Origin: Candidatus Argoarchaeum ethanivorans
GTDB taxonomy: Archaea > Halobacteriota > Methanosarcinia > Methanosarcinales > EX4572-44
Assembly (NCBI GenBank): GCA_004193545.1
Contig: RPGO01000017.1
Coordinates: forward strand, 1 to 55,532
Length of the DNA stretch: 55,532 nt
Direction of reading: 5' to 3'
The notes under the pieces are model-generated. The model was not told where the DNA came from, searched no databases, and saw only the letters and a program-made list of their open reading frames with translations. Position numbers and translations under genes: made by a program. Position 1 is the stretch's first letter, and every line of letters begins with the position of its first letter. This document shows, one piece after another, positions 18,097 through 27,081 of the stretch.

Positions 18097-18310
18097 AAAA
18101 CTGTATTACCCTGACCGCGCCACCCCTGCATATATCAGTAGCTATTTTTACATTCTTTTCTTCTTCTGTTATTATGGGTATTGGTGTAAGAGTTAGCATT
18201 GTCAAGGTGTGTGCGGGAAGGCAAGGTTGACAATGCAGGATCGATTAAAACCTCTTTGTGCCCCCTGTGGTTGAATTGTTCTGGCTCTATCAAGTTTACT
18301 TGTTGAGGCA

Positions 18311-18946
18311 CTACTTACGATATAGTCCAACCACACCGTCTTTTAGCACATAAAATCCCCACTTTTTAAGAAGTTGTGAAGCACTGCCAGTTCCATGTAT
18401 CAGCAGTTCGATCAAATCAGAGGGTTCATCCATATCACAGCTGAGATAAAATGAGTCGTACATATATACCGTTAAGTTACGTTTCATCGCTATTCCAATG
18501 TGATCAAGGAAACTTGTTCCATAATAATCCACATGGAACGAGGCAGGGTTTTTGATATACAACACGTTTGTGCCTCCACCACTTCCCGGTGCAATAACAA
18601 TATCTTCATCTCGATTGTTAATGTGTGTGATATGCTCTGCTGTTAACAACGGCACATCAGACATTACGATAAGTATGTCTGGAGGGGGCTTATGATAAGA
18701 TGCCATTCCAGAGAGATATTCGTTTAATACATCATTCAAGCTGGTATCAGAATAGATAACGTTCGCATTAACGTCAAGCTGCTTCACCCCTGTTGAAAGG
18801 ATGTCAACTTCCACGTTACACCTGTTAAGTGTAGCGACAACGTCAGTTAACATGGTATATGCAAGCTGCTCTCGCTCTCGTAAGCTCAATACCGATGAAA
18901 GCCGTGTTTTGCAGTTTTGTTTTTTAAATGGTATAACTGCTCTCAT
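18311..18946 (-). CDS. cofC: 2-phospho-L-lactate guanylyltransferase
   Basis: A 211-aa nucleotidyltransferase that activates 2-phospholactate (or a related three-carbon acid) with GTP in coenzyme F420 synthesis. The start RAVIPFKKQNCKTRLSSVL is the family's nucleotide-binding opening, followed by DILIVMSDVPLLTAEH (metal-binding Asp) and a GGGTNVLY loop. Its ATG overlaps the TGA of the methyltransferase gene by 4 bp, so it is translated from the same message as the dphB-side operon. F420 is a hallmark of methanogens and relatives. Confidence 0.92.
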   Translation of the reverse strand: MRAVIPFKKQNCKTRLSSVLSLREREQLAYTMLTDVVATLNRCNVEVDILSTGVKQLDVNANVIYSDTSLNDVLNEYLSGMASYHKPPPDILIVMSDVPLLTAEHITHINNRDEDIVIAPGSGGGTNVLYIKNPASFHVDYYGTSFLDHIGIAMKRNLTVYMYDSFYLSCDMDEPSDLIELLIHGTGSASQLLKKWGFYVLKDGVVGLYRK

Positions 18947-19977
18947 GTTTGCTCCTTTTGCACTTTTTCACACACCACTGCAGTATTGTTACATCTAAAT
19001 AAATGTACTGTTTTATCTCCTGATAGTCCTTCTTCAAACATGTTTCGCATATTCCAGTATTTTAAAGGTTCAATCTGGAATCGAAGGACCACTTTTTTAG
19101 CATTGCCTTCAACCAGTGCCCTTTTTATTTTGTCAGGTTTAAAATCTGTTGTGCAGATCACATGATAACAGTCTTTTAAAAACGAAAACGGTAAATGCAG
19201 GAGACTATCTGATGTGATCAGTGTACGTGTTTGATCAGAGTAATAAACTGCTGCGTCTGCAGGCAGGTATTCGTTAAGTTCTCCAAGCAGCCCTGCATGC
19301 ACTACTGATGGCTGCGGCTCAAAAATAAAATCTCGAGGAGTCGAGGTTTTATCGATTGGTTGTACAGGTTTTGATTCAAGTCTTGCCCCTTCTGGCAGTA
19401 CAACTGCTGAACGATCACACTTTTTAAGACTTCCAAGATACACAGTAAATCGATTAAGCTGGCCATTTAGGGACAAGTACTCGCGCTCGCAGTCAAAGAA
19501 TATTTTTGACTGCTCAATTTTTGGTGGCAGGTGAAATGCCATTTTGTCTGTGATGTGCTGATATTTCCTGATTACTTCAAGGACTGGCGGGCGAGACCCT
19601 TCAAGTCTGCGCTCTTTTTCTTGCATTAGGCGAGCCGGGTCAGAGAAAACAATATCGACATCAGAAAGCCGTTTGATAACATGATCGGACAGTGCATCAG
19701 CAAGTATAAATTCAATATTTGATACACCATATAAACGAGCATTTTCCCTGGCATAGTTAAATCGCTCGCTATCAAGCTCAACAGCATATACTTTTGTGCA
19801 CTGCTTTGCAAAGAAGATTGCCTGTATGCCAATACCACAACCAAGATCTGCAATCGTATGTGTTCTCAATCGGCTGGCTATGTACTCTGCAACGATTTCA
19901 GGCGTTGCGAGCCGCATGCCGTACTGATTTGAGTGAACTTGCTTTGTAAATTTAACAGTGTGTTTATCGCGAGTCAT
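18943..19977 (-). CDS. Class I SAM methyltransferase with THUMP-like C-terminal domain
   Basis: A 344-aa protein. Residues ~20-180 form a Rossmann methyltransferase: motif I IADLGCGIGIQAIFFA, acidic end of strand 2 in YAVELDSERF, and VFSDPARL, which replaces the DPPY of DNA/RNA amino methylases with DPAR. The C-terminal third resembles the THUMP-like domain seen in a widespread prokaryotic family predicted to act on RNA. The substrate is unknown. It is translationally coupled to cofC downstream and lies 63 bp after dphB, which modifies translation factor 2, so a translation-related role is plausible. Confidence 0.75.
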   Translation of the reverse strand: MTRDKHTVKFTKQVHSNQYGMRLATPEIVAEYIASRLRTHTIADLGCGIGIQAIFFAKQCTKVYAVELDSERFNYARENARLYGVSNIEFILADALSDHVIKRLSDVDIVFSDPARLMQEKERRLEGSRPPVLEVIRKYQHITDKMAFHLPPKIEQSKIFFDCEREYLSLNGQLNRFTVYLGSLKKCDRSAVVLPEGARLESKPVQPIDKTSTPRDFIFEPQPSVVHAGLLGELNEYLPADAAVYYSDQTRTLITSDSLLHLPFSFLKDCYHVICTTDFKPDKIKRALVEGNAKKVVLRFQIEPLKYWNMRNMFEEGLSGDKTVHLFRCNNTAVVCEKVQKEQT

Positions 19978-20040
19978 GGTACAGTAGAAATTTCAAAAAT
20001 GGCGATCGTGAACTTAGACCGAAAGGAAATCCGGAAAAGG

Positions 20041-20880
20041 TCAATGTGCATGATTTTCCGATACCGAGTCCTGGCAAAGTGAATCCTTGTGGTGATTAAG
20101 AATATTCCCCGGGGCATCTGCAAAGGCTATAAGGGCTTCTGCTTCTATAAAATGAAGATTTGCTGGTATGCACAATATGTGCAGAGGATCTCCAAAATCT
20201 GTGTGTTTCAGGTTTTCAAGATAGTCTGCTTTAACCACTGGTGCGAAAGAGCCTGCTCTTGCGATTCCCACACCAATACAGTTCGAGATTGCTTCACCGC
20301 CTATTTCTTCTTCTACCTGCAACAGCAGTTCAATTCCCTCTTTTATGCTCATGCATCCAATATTTTTATCTATGTCAAGAAATATTAGTGTGTGCAGATT
20401 GTTTTTCTGGTTGATTTTGATCGTATCGTAAGGTGTATGAGATCTGATGATTTTTTCTTTTCGAGTATAAGGATGTGGTATTGTTGCTGATTTTCCAAAT
20501 CGGTAGTTTTGAAGACCAGAGAGCCCGCAGACTGCTGAAATTATAGATGCCCCATGAATGATCTGTGTACCAATTCCAAGTTTTTTTGCTCTTAACCGGA
20601 GATCGATGTGGGTAGTTGAAACCATTGCATCACCGCCTGTTAGAAACACGATGCTCTGATCAATTGCATCTTTTAGCCACCAGTTGTTTGTTTCAACGTC
20701 TTCCCGCTCCAAAAGGTGAACTTTTTTGCCATAGAGTTTCTCAAGCTTCTTGATGCTTGTACCAGTAAAGAGTGAAGTGTAGCATTCAAGGTACACATTA
20801 TCAGCACTTCGTATTGCTTCAAGTCCCCTCAAGCTTACGTCTTTTTCATCGCACAGTCCAAGTCCTATAAATGTCAGCAT
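20041..20880 (-). CDS. dphB: Diphthine synthase
   Basis: A 279-aa tetrapyrrole-methylase-fold enzyme that methylates the modified histidine of elongation factor 2 on the way to diphthamide. Family features: start LTFIGLGLCDEKDVSLRGLEA, GDAMVSTTHIDLR (substrate loop), IHGASIISAVCGLSGLQ and the SAM-binding LHTLIFLDID. The length is typical. It starts 1 bp after the cbiA stop and is followed by the THUMP-like methyltransferase and cofC, so four genes probably share one message. Confidence 0.94.
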   Translation of the reverse strand: MLTFIGLGLCDEKDVSLRGLEAIRSADNVYLECYTSLFTGTSIKKLEKLYGKKVHLLEREDVETNNWWLKDAIDQSIVFLTGGDAMVSTTHIDLRLRAKKLGIGTQIIHGASIISAVCGLSGLQNYRFGKSATIPHPYTRKEKIIRSHTPYDTIKINQKNNLHTLIFLDIDKNIGCMSIKEGIELLLQVEEEIGGEAISNCIGVGIARAGSFAPVVKADYLENLKHTDFGDPLHILCIPANLHFIEAEALIAFADAPGNILNHHKDSLCQDSVSENHAH

Positions 20881-20881
20881 G

Positions 20882-22228
20882 TCATTCCCTCTTGTATTTT
20901 TTGCATTGTTCTATGAATCCGTCAAATGGTGTGTTTGAAGGATGTATGTGGGTATAACTTGCAAGTGTGCGTTCATAGATCAGCCCGTCAAACCCATTAC
21001 TCACACCTTTTCCACGCTTCATTTCATAAGCAAATCGCTGGTCGTGCTCACAGCTTGTTGTAGAGTAATGAAACTCATGTCCAAGCAATGTTGCACCTTT
21101 TTTTGTTAGAATATTATCGTTTATGGTGTGTGCATTTGTATAGCCAAGAGCCTGCAAGCGCCCTGTCATCTTACTCATAACATCGAATACACCACACATC
21201 GAATAGGTGTTGTGCTCAATTTCCAGTGTTTTGCCGAGGTATGACAGTGCACCACACTCACCATAGATTGGCATTCCATCACAAGCCGCTTTTTTTATCT
21301 GCTCTCGCACGCCAGACCTTGAAAGCGCTTCTGCGTACAACTCTGGGTACCCACCTCCAAGATATAGTCCATCCACATCCGGAAGCTCTTCTTTCATCGG
21401 ACTGAAGAATTCAAGCTGTCCATACCTTCGCAGGTGATCAAAAGTATCCTGGTAATAAAAGCAGAAGCTCTCATCAAAAGCGATACCGATAGTCACATCA
21501 CGAACCAGTGAAGCTGCGTCTTCTTTTTCTACTGTTACCTCCCGCGTGTCTGCTGTTTTTGCAATTTCCAGAAGCTGTTTCAGATCTACATGCTCTCTTA
21601 TGATTCCTGCAAGTTGCGTAGCTTCCGAAGAAGCTGTTGTTTCGTATGCCATGTGCAAACCAAGATGTCGTGAAGGTGTGTGGATTTGAGGATTCTTTGG
21701 AACTGCCCCAATAACCGGGATTTTGATGTGTGCTTTTCGCAGTGCTTCCACGATTATGTTTGTGTGTCGGGGGCTTCCAACTCTATTGAGGATTATTCCA
21801 CTGAGAGAAAGCTGTGGATCAAAGCTTGCATACCCGTTTATCACAGCAGCAGCACTCTGCCCCAGCCCTTTTGCATCAACCACAAGGATTACTGGCAGGT
21901 GCAGTGTTTTGGCAACATGTGCTGTGCTTGCAAGTTCTCCTTCAAGACCATCGAATAATCCCATGACACCTTCCACAACAGCAATATCAGCGTCTGATGC
22001 AGCACGATTAAACGAAACTATTACACCCTGTTCCCCCATCATATACGTGTCAAGATTGCGTGAAGCCCGGTTCGTTATAGCTGTGTGATGTGTTGGATCA
22101 ATAAAATCCGGTCCAACTTTAAACGCCTGTACAGTGTGGTCCTGTGATAATGCTGCCATGATGCCTATGGCTATAGTTGTCTTACCACTACCGCTACTGG
22201 TGCCTGCAATAATTATTCCTGGAATCAT
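20882..22228 (-). CDS. cbiA: Cobyrinate a,c-diamide synthase
   Basis: A 448-aa amidase that converts two acetate side chains of cobyrinic acid to amides in B12 synthesis. It has the ATP-binding start GIIIAGTSSGSGKTTIAIGI, the cobyrinate-type FKVGPDFIDPTHHTAITN, and a class I glutaminase end (YGECGALSYLG with the nucleophile, GHEFHYST). The GPDFIDPTHH form separates it from the paralogue at 4645-6087, which I assign to F430 synthesis. Corrinoids are needed by methyl-transfer enzymes of such archaea. It leads the dphB-methyltransferase-cofC group. The two paralogues could have swapped or overlapping substrates. Confidence 0.85.
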   Translation of the reverse strand: MIPGIIIAGTSSGSGKTTIAIGIMAALSQDHTVQAFKVGPDFIDPTHHTAITNRASRNLDTYMMGEQGVIVSFNRAASDADIAVVEGVMGLFDGLEGELASTAHVAKTLHLPVILVVDAKGLGQSAAAVINGYASFDPQLSLSGIILNRVGSPRHTNIIVEALRKAHIKIPVIGAVPKNPQIHTPSRHLGLHMAYETTASSEATQLAGIIREHVDLKQLLEIAKTADTREVTVEKEDAASLVRDVTIGIAFDESFCFYYQDTFDHLRRYGQLEFFSPMKEELPDVDGLYLGGGYPELYAEALSRSGVREQIKKAACDGMPIYGECGALSYLGKTLEIEHNTYSMCGVFDVMSKMTGRLQALGYTNAHTINDNILTKKGATLLGHEFHYSTTSCEHDQRFAYEMKRGKGVSNGFDGLIYERTLASYTHIHPSNTPFDGFIEQCKKYKRE

Positions 22229-22372
22229 AACCTAACCTCTGGTGTATGGATGATGCGGAAAAAATGCAATCATCACGAACAGATAAGATAGATACCTATA
22301 AAAAGATAAAAAAGTATCGCCAACAGGCACAAAACACACAGGTATAAAATATCTCCAGTGCAGAGTCAGACT

Positions 22373-22440
22373 ACTGTCTCAACAATTTAATTTTTAGACG
22401 TGATACCTGCACATTTTCTCATAAGCATTTTCACTCCTTG
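22373..22440. mobile_element. IS630-like terminal remnant
   Basis: The stretch starts CTGTCTCAACAATTTAATTT, close to the IS630 terminal repeat, and continues TTTTCTCATAAGCATTTTCA, close to the inner part of that element's transposase-3' end at 27095-27120. Only this ~68 bp remains. It records an older, diverged insertion of a related element. Confidence 0.6.
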
Positions 22441-22588
22441 AAGAGATGTTACATAAGAGGTGGGTGGGTGAGCGGATATTGGGAGTGGGGGTTAGAATAT
22501 TAAAAAAGAGTTTTCCCGCTCACTCACATTTGTGTACTATTTAATCGTATATATGACTTTCGCAAATAAAAGGCTCTGTGTATATGAG

Positions 22589-22632
22589 GCTGTCAAATTA
22601 CCTCAGAAATTTCGTGTTTCTAATTTGACGGC
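22589..22632. repeat. 44-bp palindromic element, copy 1
   Basis: Arm GCTGTCAAATTA (22589-22600) pairs with TAATTTGACGGC (22621-22632) around a 20-nt loop. A second copy with the same arms and a similar loop sits at 36910-36953. The arms differ between copies in ways that mostly keep pairing. It looks like a dispersed palindromic repeat or MITE core. Confidence 0.65.
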
Positions 22633-22768
22633 TTCAAGTGTTCACCCACCATTAAACGATACTATTGATATTAACATCTGTTGTTGTTTTTGTAACTTTG
22701 ATGTTTTTGCGCAAAAATGCTATTTCAGGATACAAGACAGTGTAGAGCGTTTAACTCGACGTTTTTTT

Positions 22769-23641
22769 TTATATAACAGGAATGCCTACAACAAGTGCTC
22801 CTATTACATAGCCTATTATAACGCCTGTGTTTAGAAAAGGCAGTCCTGCTTGTGGGTTTCCTTTCAATACAAGTCTCATAAGCACAGCAAATCCGATTAA
22901 TGAGCCAATTATAGCAAACACTGCTACTGTTAATGAGCCTGTAAAAAAATAAGCAGATACTACAAGTACTGACGGAATAACAGCATCTCCAAGCCCCATA
23001 AAAAAAGCGTCTCTCTCTTCTTTATCGAATGTCTCCTCCCGAAACGAATAACCACGGTGTTTTGGTACAATAAACAGTATGGGCAGGCGTAAATCCATTA
23101 CCCCCTCCGCAAGAGTTACCATGTGTTTTGTCTGGTATACTGCAATAGCATCGTACACAGCAAGAAGCACAAGCAATACCAACACAGGGATTACAGAAAG
23201 TGATATGCCAAAGATTGCTGCCGCTCCTGCTCCCACAATAAGTCCTACAAAGTCAATGACGTACCATTCCGGAAACACGTACAAAATCAAGGCGAGAATA
23301 ACAGCAATAGATACCGAGAGGACAATTGAAGTGTTGAGGGGGAAGAATTTGACAAATAAAGGGCACAATACATAATAAATAGTGGATATAATTGCACCAA
23401 AAATCATTAGCTGGATCATCCATTTCTTGTCCCATTTGATAATAAGAAGGATGAACAGTGTAAACAGAAGGATGAATCCAATATAATATAAAGAATTTGC
23501 AGGTGAATCAGGGTCCTCAAAAGCATGGATACCTGCTGCATCAAGTGGGGCTCCTAAAAACAGAGCTATAAGCTCAACAATTAACATTAGAAGTCCCATA
23601 ATTATTACAGGCACAACAAGACCTGATTCACTCTTTGCCAT
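22769..23641 (-). CDS. Presenilin/signal peptide peptidase-type intramembrane aspartyl protease
   Basis: A 290-aa protein with about nine membrane helices. The two catalytic aspartates are in the expected places: YD in helix 6 (LLAVYDAIAVYQTKHM, Asp ~168) and GxGD in helix 7 (FFMGLGDAVIPS, Asp ~224). The C-terminal PAL region is represented by NPQAGLPFLNTG. Archaeal homologues cut membrane proteins or leftover signal peptides within the bilayer. It lies 33 bp downstream of ahcY on the same strand and is probably cotranscribed. Substrates are unknown. Confidence 0.9.
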   Translation of the reverse strand: MAKSESGLVVPVIIMGLLMLIVELIALFLGAPLDAAGIHAFEDPDSPANSLYYIGFILLFTLFILLIIKWDKKWMIQLMIFGAIISTIYYVLCPLFVKFFPLNTSIVLSVSIAVILALILYVFPEWYVIDFVGLIVGAGAAAIFGISLSVIPVLVLLVLLAVYDAIAVYQTKHMVTLAEGVMDLRLPILFIVPKHRGYSFREETFDKEERDAFFMGLGDAVIPSVLVVSAYFFTGSLTVAVFAIIGSLIGFAVLMRLVLKGNPQAGLPFLNTGVIIGYVIGALVVGIPVI

Positions 23642-23674
23642 GGCTTAAATTACCTTGGAAACTTGAACTATGAA

Positions 23675-24934
23675 CTATGTTCCCATCGTCCAGGAACTGA
23701 GATACGTTTTTTGCTCACTAGTCAACGACTCTGTTTTTATACCCATTGCATCGAGTTTAAGCTTTGCAACAGTATTGTCAATCTCGGGTGGGACAGTATA
23801 CACCTTGTTTTCAAGTTTCTCACTGTTCTCGTTGATATATTTAGCAGTCAGTGCCTGGTTGGCAAAGCTCATATCCATGACCTCGGGAGGATGCCCGTAA
23901 GCAGATGCTAAATTCACCAGTCTCCCTTCTGCAAGTATGTAGATTTTCCTTCCATCGGAAAGCACGTATTCAACTACATCCTTTTTCATTTCTTTAGTCG
24001 ACACTGCCATCTCAACGAGTGCAGGTATGTTAATTTCAACGTTGAAGTGCCCTGAGTTTGCAACAATAGCATTATCTTTCATTACCTCAAAGTGCTCCCT
24101 GTTAATAACCGCGATGTCGCCTGTTGCTGTGATAAATATGTCCCCGACTGCTGAAGCATCGAGCATTGGCATCACACGGTAGCCATCCATTACTGCTTCA
24201 AGAGCCTTTCTCGCTTCAACCTCTACAACGACCACATTTGCTCCAAGACCACGAGCTCGCATGGCAATCCCTCGACCACACCAGCCATAACCAGAAACAA
24301 CAACCGTTTTGCCTGCAAAAAGCACATTGGTAGCATTCATGATTCCATGAAGCGCGCTTTGACCGGTGCCGTACCTGTTATCAAACATCATCTTGGTTTC
24401 AGCATCATTGACTGCAATCACAGGATATCGCAGTGCTCCATCCTTTGCCATTGCACGAAGACGGATGACGCCAGTAGTAGTCTCCTCGCACCCAGCTTTG
24501 ATGTGCTCTGTTAGTTCGGGATGTTTTTCATGCACCACTGCAATCGTGTCCGCACCATCATCAAGAGTTATGTGTGGCTCAATCTTCAGTGCTTCTTCGA
24601 TGCATTCGTAGTATTGTTTTTCATCCTCTCCATATATTGCATACACATTAATACCATCAGAAGCAAGTGCTGCTGCCACATCGTCCTGTGTGCTTAGAGG
24701 ATTTGAAGCAGTAAGCGCCACATTTGCACCACCTGCTTTAAGTGTGTATACCAGATTAGCGGTTTCGACCGTCACATGCAGACATGCTGTAACATTTACT
24801 CCCAGAAGAGGTTTGTCTCTTTCATACTGCTTTCTGATACTTTCCAAAACTGGCATGTGGAGACGTGCCCACTCGATTCTTTTTTTTCCTTCACTGGCAA
24901 GATCGATATTTGAAATTATATTATCTTTCATCAT
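23675..24934 (-). CDS. ahcY: S-adenosylhomocysteine (or S-inosylhomocysteine) hydrolase
   Basis: A 419-aa NAD-dependent enzyme that removes the product of SAM methylations. Visible blocks: [20 protein letters not shown], the substrate loop [17 protein letters not shown], the Rossmann motif [18 protein letters not shown], and [12 protein letters not shown]. The C-terminal helical lid with a lysine is present ([15 protein letters not shown]). In methanogens that make S-inosylhomocysteine first, the same family hydrolyses that compound, so the exact substrate is open. It shares a 57-bp divergent spacer with queE. Confidence 0.93.
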   Translation of the reverse strand: MMKDNIISNIDLASEGKKRIEWARLHMPVLESIRKQYERDKPLLGVNVTACLHVTVETANLVYTLKAGGANVALTASNPLSTQDDVAAALASDGINVYAIYGEDEKQYYECIEEALKIEPHITLDDGADTIAVVHEKHPELTEHIKAGCEETTTGVIRLRAMAKDGALRYPVIAVNDAETKMMFDNRYGTGQSALHGIMNATNVLFAGKTVVVSGYGWCGRGIAMRARGLGANVVVVEVEARKALEAVMDGYRVMPMLDASAVGDIFITATGDIAVINREHFEVMKDNAIVANSGHFNVEINIPALVEMAVSTKEMKKDVVEYVLSDGRKIYILAEGRLVNLASAYGHPPEVMDMSFANQALTAKYINENSEKLENKVYTVPPEIDNTVAKLKLDAMGIKTESLTSEQKTYLSSWTMGT

Positions 24935-24991
24935 TAATCTGCATGATGGCTAAGATATATAACTCTTGGTGATTAGATTTAGCAAATAGAA

Positions 24992-25735
24992 ATGTTGCAG
25001 TGTTGTGCGTCTGTGCAGGAGATTTTTAGCTCCATACAAGGAGAAGGGATATACGCTGGAGTGCACCAGGTGTTTGTACGATTCTGTGGCTGCAATCTTC
25101 ACTGCAGCTACTGCGACACTCTTCCGGCACGGATGATGGATGTTACACACTGTAGAGTTGAGCATGCACCCTTGTGTAGAGATTTTAGCACTCTTAAAAA
25201 CCCTCTTTCAGTAGAGGATGTTATAAACTCGATTGAACGCCTCTGGTCTTCTTCAACAAGACACGTAAGTCTGACTGGTGGCGAACCCCTTCTTCAAAGC
25301 GTATTTATAAAACAGCTTGCAGAAGGCACGAATTATCCACTGTATCTTGAAACAAACTCAACGCTTCCCTTTGCCGCAGAAAATATTGCAGATGTAATCG
25401 ATATTGCAGCATGCGATATTAAACTTGAAGAGCATCATGCATCTGATGATTATGCAGCGTTGTTTGATCGCACGCTCAAGACTGTACAAGAATTTTATAA
25501 CAATTGTGAGGTGTTTATTAAAATAATCATTCTACCAGAGACAACAACTGACAGCTTACTGCCGGCTGTTAAAGCAGTAGCAGATATTGATTCATGTATT
25601 CCCGTGGTGCTGCAACCAGTAAGCTCGCATGCTCTGGATACTCTGCATCTTATTGAGTTGATGGATACAGCAGGTGAGTATCTTGATTGTGTACGTGTGA
25701 TTCCACAGATGCATAAGTTACTTGGTTTATTGTGA
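24992..25735 (+). CDS. queE: 7-carboxy-7-deazaguanine synthase (radical SAM)
   Basis: A 247-aa radical SAM enzyme that contracts a pterin ring to the deazaguanine core for archaeosine in tRNA. The FeS cluster motif is CNLHCSYC (CxxxCxxC) inside [14 protein letters not shown], and the SAM-binding GGEP reads [10 protein letters not shown]. The N-terminus [22 protein letters not shown] (typical QGEG) fixes the frame and start. It links functionally with arcS at 51.7 kb, the last step to archaeosine. Hairpin cluster B starts at its stop codon. Confidence 0.93.
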   Translation: MLQCCASVQEIFSSIQGEGIYAGVHQVFVRFCGCNLHCSYCDTLPARMMDVTHCRVEHAPLCRDFSTLKNPLSVEDVINSIERLWSSSTRHVSLTGGEPLLQSVFIKQLAEGTNYPLYLETNSTLPFAAENIADVIDIAACDIKLEEHHASDDYAALFDRTLKTVQEFYNNCEVFIKIIILPETTTDSLLPAVKAVADIDSCIPVVLQPVSSHALDTLHLIELMDTAGEYLDCVRVIPQMHKLLGLL

Positions 25736-25737
25736 AC

Positions 25738-25901
25738 TGTACAACTTCGTTGTGCAGAACTGCATACTCCGTATGCAGAAAATAACTCTCGATTGCTAAC
25801 GCAATCGAGTGCATAGAAAATAACCGGTAACCGGTAACCTTTAATTCCAGATTGCGCAAGCAATCGAGTAACCTTTAACTCTTGATCACGCAGTAATCAA
25901 G
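25738..25901. repeat. Cluster of mini-hairpins (composite repeat, locus B)
   Basis: Read on the minus strand this repeats the parts of locus A in the same order: CGATTGC hairpins (25788-25809; 25851-25864), the AATTAAAGGTTACCGGTTA linker, a GCATAC hairpin with loop GGA (25760-25778) and an ACAAC hairpin with loop GAA (25741-25753). A further hairpin at 25881-25901 has stem CTTGATCAC and loop GCA with one mismatch. The cluster begins 3 bp after the queE stop. The following 25902-26040 has shorter imperfect palindromes. Confidence 0.85.
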
Positions 25902-26127
25902 TGCAGAAATAACGGATTTGGTATATCTGAAGTTTGCAGAGCAAAGCAGAGCAAATTTGGGAGAAGTGCCAAAGGCACGAAGCCAGATACGCTCTGTTAA
26001 GTGACCGAGCGTAGCGAGGCAAGGCACGAAGTGTCATGGAGTTGCCCAAAGCTGATGTTTTTAACAACCATTTTTAAGTTGAAATGGACATCATTAAACC
26101 ATCTCTTTTTGAAACCATGTCCTTTTT

Positions 26128-27057
26128 CTACTGCCGACTCTTCTTTTCCTCTTCCTTTTCAGAATCCTCCTTTTTCACTACTTTAATAGAATCGTATTTA
26201 AACATAACTTCTAAATCCATATCAAAAAATCCATGTTTAGATTCAGCTTTTGTATAGGATATAGGAGGTTTTTGATTTGTCATAGATGTACGAACCTTTC
26301 GATCTAAAATTTCACTAAATTTTTCTTCTTTGGATAATAAAACAGTGAGATATAATTTCTCAATAGGCACTAATTTTTCTTGAAACTTAATGTATATACA
26401 ATTTTTCTCATTAAATTGGACACAAAATTTCCTCTCCACGATGCCAGAATTAACCGGGATTTGCTTAAAAGCAGAATCTAAATTTATCTTTTTATTCCAA
26501 ATATCAATCAAACTATATCTCTCATTGTTGCCACCGCGAAAAATTTTAGTTTCTTGATCGGGATTCTCCAAAAATGCAATATATTCAGGTGCAGGGGTTA
26601 AATTAGTAATATCTTCTTTAAAATCATGAAAAAACGCTTTGAATCTGTGAAGCATATTAGATCCAGTAATGACTGTTGGAAGAAGATTCTGCCATGGAAA
26701 ATTATTTGCGTCTTCTATATTAAGTAACGTTATTCCAAAATTCTTTGCTTTTTGTATGGCTGGCTTACTAAAACCACTTGAAGAAACAATAACTGTCTTA
26801 TCTGCCCTCACACAATCACGTTTTGTACATATTTCTTCAATATATCCACTACCTACGGGTTTTTTATGATCTCTACACTCAACAATGATCAATATTAGAT
26901 ACTCGGCCACTTTTGACCGAATAGTAATGTCAACTTGTCGTTTTTTTCCCGTTGTAAAATCAAGCAAATAATCATTTTGTTTTACCTCTGCCGGTCCCGC
27001 AAAAGCTTTTTCTATCTTTGCAACCAAATTTTCAAAGTTTTTTCCTGATTTTGCCAT
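26128..27057 (-). CDS. Mrr-like/PD-(D/E)XK endonuclease-domain protein
   Basis: A 309-aa soluble protein. The first ~130 residues match a restriction-endonuclease fold: KNFENLVAKIEKAF, the metal-binding Asp in KRQVDITIR (~residue 38-40) and the E-x-(R)-K part in IIVECRDHKKPV, then IEEICTKRDCVRADKTVIVSSSGFSKPA, typical of Mrr-like domains that guide nucleases to modified or foreign DNA. The C-terminal 170 residues are unrecognised and may bind the target. The IS630 copy ends 4 bp upstream of its start codon, so its native promoter is probably lost and expression may depend on the element. Confidence 0.75.
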   Translation of the reverse strand: MAKSGKNFENLVAKIEKAFAGPAEVKQNDYLLDFTTGKKRQVDITIRSKVAEYLILIIVECRDHKKPVGSGYIEEICTKRDCVRADKTVIVSSSGFSKPAIQKAKNFGITLLNIEDANNFPWQNLLPTVITGSNMLHRFKAFFHDFKEDITNLTPAPEYIAFLENPDQETKIFRGGNNERYSLIDIWNKKINLDSAFKQIPVNSGIVERKFCVQFNEKNCIYIKFQEKLVPIEKLYLTVLLSKEEKFSEILDRKVRTSMTNQKPPISYTKAESKHGFFDMDLEVMFKYDSIKVVKKEDSEKEEEKKSRQ

Positions 27058-27081
27058 TCTAGTGTCTCGACAATTTAGTTC

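Larger units (their letters stand above)
22229..22768. other. 540-bp gap with repeat remnants
   Basis: No gene is supported here. The gap holds an IS630-like end (22373-22440), an 8-bp inverted repeat GTGAGCGG/CCGCTCAC (22468-22475 with 22516-22523) around an A/T-rich loop, and a palindromic element (22589-22632). The cbiA promoter must lie in the part next to 22228. Convergence with the presenilin gene end at 22769 means the right part only receives transcription from the other side. Confidence 0.6.
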
